A DNA stretch of 64,000 bases. Source: Podaxis mareebaensis. Taxonomy: Eukaryota > Basidiomycota > Agaricomycetes > Agaricales > Agaricaceae. A program made the translations under genes and the position numbers. This document shows positions 58,578 through 64,000 of this stretch, piece by piece. The stretch is from contig JAEUWP010000599.1 of assembly GCA_018524725.1 (NCBI GenBank), positions 62,001 to 126,000 of the forward strand, given 5' to 3'. The notes under the pieces are model-generated. The model was not told the origin of the DNA, did not search any database, and saw nothing but the letters and a program-made list of their open reading frames with translations. Positions within the stretch are counted from its first letter, which is position 1; the number at the start of each line of letters is the position of its first letter.

Positions 58578-61500
58578 ATGAGCAGGCCAGTGCCCGCAAA
58601 ACGCATTCTGCCCTCAAAAGAGGCCTCCCTCTTCAAGGACCTCCTCAACCTCTATGAGTCCAGGCAACTCAAGAAGGGCCTCAAAACCGCCGACCAAATC
58701 CTCAAGAAATTCCCCGAACATGGAGGTATGCCTCGGACACCCGACCCTATCCATGCTCACCATGATCTCCAGAAACCATCTGCATGAAGGGGCTCGTCCT
58801 CACCCACATGGGCCGCAGAGACGAGGGCATCGACCTCGTCAAGCAGGGCATGCGTCTCGATCTCACCTCTCATATATGCTGGCACGTCTTTGGCCTCATC
58901 CAGAAGGGCGAGAAAAACTACGAAGAGGCTCTGAAATCCTACACCCAGGCCCTCAAGTTCGACAGGGTGAGTATCCCATGTCCAGCCATAACTACCCAGT
59001 CCGTGTAATATCTCCAACCACAGGACAATCTCAACATCTTGCGCGATGCCGCGCATCTCCAAACTCAGCTTAGGATTTTTGATGCCCTCATCGAGACGCG
59101 ACATACCATCCTCCGCCTTCGCCCCAACTTCCGTCAACACTGGATCGCACTCGCTGTGGCTTATCACTTGAATGGCAATTTATCTGAGAGCAAGAGGGTG
59201 TTGGAAGCGTATGAACGCACGCTCAAGGTGTGTCCGATAACTTGACTTATCCGGTCGTTCCGCTCCGACGCGTGCGCCATCAGAATATCCCGGATTATGA
59301 TGTTGAGCATTCCGAGACGTTGCTCTATCATGTCCGCGTGCTCGAAGACCTCGGGGAACTCAAAGAAGCACTCGATATGCTCGATACTGGTGCCAAAGAA
59401 CGAACAATCCTTGACCGCACAGCAATCATGGAATACCGAGGTGCGCAAACCCACCCCTCCTCACCTTCCCAGCCACAACAACTCCATCCCCTTCAGCCCG
59501 TATCCTCACCAAACTCCAAGCACCTGAAGCCGAGTCCGCCTGGCGCGCGCTCATGGACCACAACCCTGATTGCTACGACTACTACAAAGGCTACCTCTCC
59601 CAAAAAGGCCTCTCCCTGGACCCTCAAGCCTCCTCCGCCCCACAAGCACTCGACATCCTCCAAAATCTCTCCTCTCAAATTCCCCGCGCAGCCGCTCCAA
59701 AACGCCTTGCACTCACACTCGCCACCGGCACTACCTTCGAATCCCTCGTTAAACCTTACATCCTCTCTGCACTCCAAAAAGGCATCCCCTCCCTCTTCTC
59801 AGACCTTAAATCCTTGTATTCCCCCACAAACCCCGAAAAACAACGAATCATACAACATATCATCGAATCTGAGCTCGATCCTGAAACGTCTTCCGACCCA
59901 TCCACGCACTTATGGACGTTGTACTACCTCGCACAACATTATTCATACCTGGGCGACCATATAAAGGCGTTGGAGGTTTTGGACAAGGCGATTGAGCATA
60001 CACCCACGTTGCCGGATTTGTTGATGTTCAAGGGGAGAGTGTTGAAGAGATGTGGCGACTACATTGGTGGGGCGCGTGCTTTGAATGAGGCGAGGCTGTT
60101 GGATGGTCAGGACAGGTTCTTGAATACCAAGACTGGAAAGTACCTCTTGCGTGCGGGGTTGGTTGAGGAAGCGAGTGGCATCTTTGGTTTGTTCACGAAG
60201 GTGTGTACATTGTACCGTATCCCACCCACTTTTCTGTACTAACACGGTTTGAATAGAAAGACGCTGCTTCCCCAGGAGCCGATCTCGAAGAAATGCAATC
60301 ATTCCTCTACCTCCTCGAAGAAGCCAACGCACACCGCATAAACAACAAACCCAACCTCGCACTCAAGAAATATATGACCGCCGTCAAAGTGATAGAAAAC
60401 TTTGAAGACGACCAGTACGATTTCCATGGATACAATCTACGCAAGTTTACTGTAAATATTTACCTCAAGTACGTACTCGAGGCTTGTCTATTCCCGCGGA
60501 TGTATCGGTTGATGTGAACTTTTGCACAGCCTGATCACCTGGGAAGACCGTATCCGTGCCCATCCTGCATATGTCAAAGCTGCATTAGCAGCCTCTCAAG
60601 TTTGTTCCACAGTCCTTCCCACCTCGACCTCCCCCGCTAACAAGCCATATATCCAAGATTTTCATCGCGGTTCACGACGACCCTTCAATAGCAGCTGCAG
60701 CGGTTGCAGTTCGTACGTTCTCGCCCCTCCCCATTCCTATGGTCTCCAGCCCTTTTGTTCACCAAGAATGTTTGATGCACAGCCGAATTAACAGAAGCGG
60801 AGAAAAAGGCCAAGAAAAAGGCCAAGAAAGCTGCGTCCAAGGCGGAGGATAACAAAAAGGGTACGTTCAACACATATCCCCATTCACGGTCGTTGTTACC
60901 TATATATAATCGTGTATAACAACAGCCCAACAACAACAAAACTCGAACGAAGACAAAGGCCTCGAACCGCCCCCAAAAGATGATGACCCGGAAGGAATCA
61001 AGCTTCTCGGCTCACCCGACGGACTAGAAACTGCCGCGAAGCTATTGCGGCCTCTCACAAACCTCCTCACTTCCACAAAAGTGGATATCAGCGAGGAAGA
61101 CAGAATGCAAATATGGCTACTGAGTTACGACGTTGCCATCCGTCGTAGTATGTCTCCCCTCTCCCTTCCCTCCTCATGTAATAACTCACTTCGTCCATTC
61201 ATCCGTAAAGGAAAACTCCTACAAGCACTAACCTTCCTCACTCATGCTCAAACCCTCAACAGTTCACATCCAGGCCTCCACCTTCGTCTCGTACATCTAC
61301 ACCACTTTATCCGCACCACATTCCAAGGTCAAACCCCTCCTGCGCCCATCGGTCCCGCATTCCTTGAAGGTGTAAAGCAACTCGGTGTACCAGACGAAAA
61401 TCAAGTCTCACTCGAAACCTATAATCAACAATACCTCCAAAAGCATTCTGTCGAGGAAACAGGAAGTGCGAATCCCGAGGCTGTGTTGGCGTGTGCCAAG

Positions 61501-61776
61501 GCCATGCGGATTCTTGGCGCAAGTACCAGCGAGGTTGAAGAGCTGTTGCTTGGTGTTCTAAGGTTCGATAAGAACGGGGGATTGACGGTTCAGCTTGCGC
61601 TGGGGATCTTGAACTTGTTGAGGGCCATTGGGTCGGAGAGGGCAGAGGAATTTAGGGAGGGGTGTAAGGAGAGGTTTGTAAGGTCAACAGTGTTTGGGAC
61701 GAGTGAGGAAATTGCAAGATTGAAGGAGGGGGTGTTGGTGAGCGCGGATGTGGGACCAAAGGACGAGGTGCTGTGA
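58578..61776 (+). CDS. NAA15: N-terminal acetyltransferase A auxiliary subunit NAA15 (Nat1)
   Basis: Large TPR scaffold that anchors the NatA catalytic subunit to ribosomes for co-translational N-terminal acetylation. The start at 58578 gives MSRPVPAKRILPSKEASLFK, LLNLYESRQLKKGLKTADQI and FPEHGE joined across an intron to TICMKGLVLTHMGRRDEGID. Next come HVFGLIQKGEKNYEEALKSY, LRPNFRQHWIALAVAYHLNG, SETLLYHVRVLEDLGELKEA and WRALMDHNPDCYDYYKGYLS. Then DPSTHLWTLYYLAQHYSYLG and ITWEDRIRAHPAYVKAALAA lead to the family's Lys-rich segment AEKKAKKKAKKAASKAED (about 60790-60860). It ends VSADVGPKDEVL-stop. About ten short introns interrupt the gene. It is divergently paired with PDS5 across 33 bp and convergent with the unknown gene at 62008. 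Confidence 0.93.
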
Positions 61777-62007
61777 ACGATGTAACTAGAGACGTACGAG
61801 TGTAAAATGGAAATGGTCATGCCCCCAAAAAATGGAATATATTGTTCGTCGCTTGTGAATAGAGAATCACGCTTCATCCTTATACATATAATGAATGCAT
61901 TAATAACACGGGCCGCTTGTGACCACATGTCTAAGGTGGGCATACATTTGGGTCTAATCTCAGGCCTCAAGGCCTCGTGGGTGTATTTGACATGACACAC
62001 AACCCGA

Positions 62008-63565
62008 TTAGAAAGCCAAAAGCGACTCCGAATCATCAACGTCCATGTCATCTGGGTCAATGATAGACCTTTCCTTCTCCTTCCCCTTTCCTTTGTGCTT
62101 TCCTTTCTCAGCACCAAACGTCCTGAGATCTCTTGGGACGTTCCTAATCTCATATTTGTATCGCTCCCATTCCCCCATACGCATCGTCAGGATTGTCACG
62201 AGTTCTTCATATCCTCGGTAATTGAGGACCTTGCCCTTACCCTCGCGGAAAAATCCCCTGTGCAACAAAAATAGAAAGGGGGTCAGCCAATACAGATTAA
62301 CGGTAGAAGCCAGAGAAGCTGATAGAGATAGGAGAAGACAGAATTAGACCCTAATAGAAGACACGGAGTAGTGGCAGCACAAATTTCTCACTCCCAGCCT
62401 GTACAAAATGCCTCTGTGTCGAGACAAGGGTGGAAAAGTCCAGGACTTACATGTTGACAAACATCGAGACCATCTTGTCATGCGTCGGGCCCCCGGTTGG
62501 TACTATCAGCACTTGGAATTGGAGTACGCCACAAGGGTCGATGGTCGGTTCGAGGTCTAGCAGGAGATTGAATATCGCATCTTGAGTCAGCGCTTCTTCC
62601 ACCTTCTCTGTGATAAACAAGCCGCTCGATGTGAAAATCTTCTCGCGAACTTCATCAAGCTTGAGCAAAATTCCAATATCGTATGATTTTGGTCCTTGGT
62701 CCATTAGTCGCAAGCGTTTGGCTTTCGGACCCTCTCCGGAGGATCCGACCCCATCATCAATATCAGGGGTGTATGTGTCAAACTCGCTAGGTGTATGAAT
62801 AGTGGAAGGCATGGCAAAAGCCAGTCCAACCACATGTTGCTCTTTAATCCCATTCGCGAGCCTATGACGAGCTGCCTCGTCAATTTGTTGATCTTCTGGG
62901 TCGTCGAGATCCGGAAGGTCACGAACTCGGATCTCGACTGGTTCAATGGCGGCCGAATCCGCAATTTGGTCAAATATGGGAGGACCGAAATTGAGGGGGT
63001 CTAACTTTGCGGTTGAGGTGGTTGCAGCTGGTCTAGGTGTGGCTTCTAGGTCGGAGGGAATGGCATTTAGGGAGCCGGCAAGTGTTGCGCCCACATTGTT
63101 AGGGCTGCCGAAAGTCCGGAGAGTGGATGGAATAAGGCTTGGGCTCTTGTCGGTGCCACTGTCGGTGGCTTCGCCGTCGGCTGCTTCGCTAGGGGGCCCA
63201 ATCAGGGGGAAGCTCTTCAAGCCGAGGTTTTCCAGGGTCCCATCAGCTCCTCCTCCTCCTACGCCAACAATTTTCTTTCTAAGCTCTCTGGAGCTCAAAG
63301 CGGGCTCATAGAACGACGGTTCGTTCGGGTAATCGGAATCACTCCAGTCTTCTGGCAGGTTCCCGCTGAGGACGTTCAGACTGATGATCCAGAGTTCTTG
63401 AGCGAGGTCGAAGGGACCGATCGCTCGGGGGAATTTTCCCAGCTCTGGGTAGAGGTCCTGGAGCCCACTGAACGCGTCCAGTAAGATTCCCATATTATGG
63501 TCAGAGAACGTGCTGTCGGTTTCGTTCGTCCATCTCTCCAGAGAGGCTTTTACGGGACGTGGCAT
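62008..63565 (-). CDS. hypothetical protein, conserved-looking, family not recognised
   Basis: Two exons: 63565-62451 and 62257-62008, with an intron at 62258-62450 (193 nt, longer than usual here). The start ATG at 63565 reads MPRPVKASLERWTNETDSTF. The N-terminal third is structured (LLDAFSGLQDLYPELGKFPR, FDLAQELWIISLNVLSG). A Pro/Ser/Thr-rich middle follows, then an ordered second half (DIGILLKLDEVREKIFTSSG, EEALTQDAIFNLLLDLEPTI, GVLQFQVLIVPTGGPTHD). Across the splice it reads FVNMGFFREGKGKVLNYRG and MRMGEWERYKYEIRNVPRDL. A Lys-rich nuclear-signal-like stretch and an acidic end (DPDDMDVDDSESLLAF) complete it. A nuclear regulatory role is a guess from composition only. It is convergent with NAA15, with 231 bp between stops. 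Confidence 0.8.
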
Positions 63566-64000
63566 GGTGGTTCGCAGTCGGGATGTACTCGACTGCGCAG
63601 GTTGGCACAGATGATGTCGGAGTGGGACGTTTGGGGATAGTATATGGAAAAGTCAGGAGTGGCTAATGTGCTGTGCCAGGAAGATTGGAGGGTCCTTCGT
63701 GGCGTGATTCTGAATAAGGAGAAGCAAGAGCGACTCGAGCTAGGATCAGCAATATATAGAGGTTTCCTTTTGCTGTCGCCTGATTCTTTTTGTGATTCTT
63801 CATAGGATCTAAGAGTCCATGCGCCCATAATGGCACACGAGACTTGGCGACCGATAAGAGATATAACTTTGACGTATACAACAGTAGTTTCCATTGTCAC
63901 CCCAATGTGAAGAGTACCATAAGCCATCTTTTTGGAAGTGGGAAAGGTTCTTTGACCCGGGCATAATAGTTCTTGAGTCACAGCCTCATTGGGCTGCGGG
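63566..64000. other. upstream region of the unknown gene
   Basis: Contains a TATATA-like stretch near 63750 on the plus strand and a minus-strand open frame (63550-63981) that overlaps the start of the gene at 62008-63565. That frame shows no family features and is more likely promoter/5' UTR sequence. Confidence 0.4.

Noticed and set aside
63550..63981. 143-residue minus-strand open frame near the right edge
   Set aside because: It overlaps the start of the gene at 62008-63565 in another frame and shows no family features; more likely promoter and leader.

Overview
This window is nuclear DNA from a filamentous basidiomycete, most likely an Agaricomycete mushroom. Genes sit on both strands and carry many introns of about 47-65 nt with GT...AG ends and fungal CTAAC/CTGAC-like branch sites. 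The recognisable genes are eukaryotic housekeeping genes. Two families, a DUF6534-type seven-helix membrane protein and an ARF-like GTPase with a long C-terminal extension, look typical of mushroom-forming fungi. There is no sign of prokaryotic DNA, CRISPR, phage or an organelle genome.

Layout, left to right. At 1-6.8 kb are two minus-strand genes: a DNAJC11-type J-protein (1908-4266) and the DNA-repair adenine glycosylase MutY/MUTYH (4668-6816). At 6.8-10.2 kb I found no gene I can support, only possible decayed coding traces. At 10.2-17.8 kb are the ER cargo receptor SURF4/Erv29 (minus), the ribosome-biogenesis WD40 protein Enp2/NOL10 (plus), a zinc-dependent polyol/alcohol dehydrogenase (minus) and an intron-bearing tRNA-Thr(AGT) (minus). 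At 18.0-31.2 kb is alpha-aminoadipate reductase Lys2 (plus), tail-to-tail with an S1/P1-type nuclease (minus). This is followed by a degraded tandem duplication of the lys2 3' end, the nuclease and a further ~1 kb segment, with a small cysteine-rich GPI-anchored surface protein gene inside the second unit.

At 31.2-34.7 kb is a long gene-free stretch ending at HMG-CoA reductase (34722-40120), which has an exceptional 1.1-kb intron between its sterol-sensing region and its linker. At 42.0-53.0 kb are the ARF-like GTPase, a type-B carboxylesterase homologue, an AT-rich insertion with a tRNA-like Pol III promoter, a DUF6534 membrane protein and an NmrA-like/festuclavine-dehydrogenase-like oxidoreductase. 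At 53.4-63.6 kb are the cohesin regulator PDS5 (minus) and the NatA subunit NAA15 (plus), whose start codons are only 33 bp apart, then a gene of unknown function (minus).

The genes are functionally mixed: lysine and sterol biosynthesis, DNA repair, cohesion, ribosome assembly, N-terminal acetylation and secretion. I see no biosynthetic cluster or defence island. The most informative signals concern genome evolution: (1) the lys2/nuclease tandem duplication, which gives an internal empty-site control for a ~211-bp retroposon insertion; (2) two adjacent microexons in the J-domain gene; (3) the giant HMG-CoA reductase intron; (4) the very short divergent PDS5/NAA15 promoter; (5) an ARF-like protein that has lost its catalytic switch II motif but kept its nucleotide-binding motifs. 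Gene models were spliced by eye using conserved protein sequence, so internal exon borders of the larger genes (PDS5, NAA15, ENP2, the dehydrogenase) are less certain than their ends.
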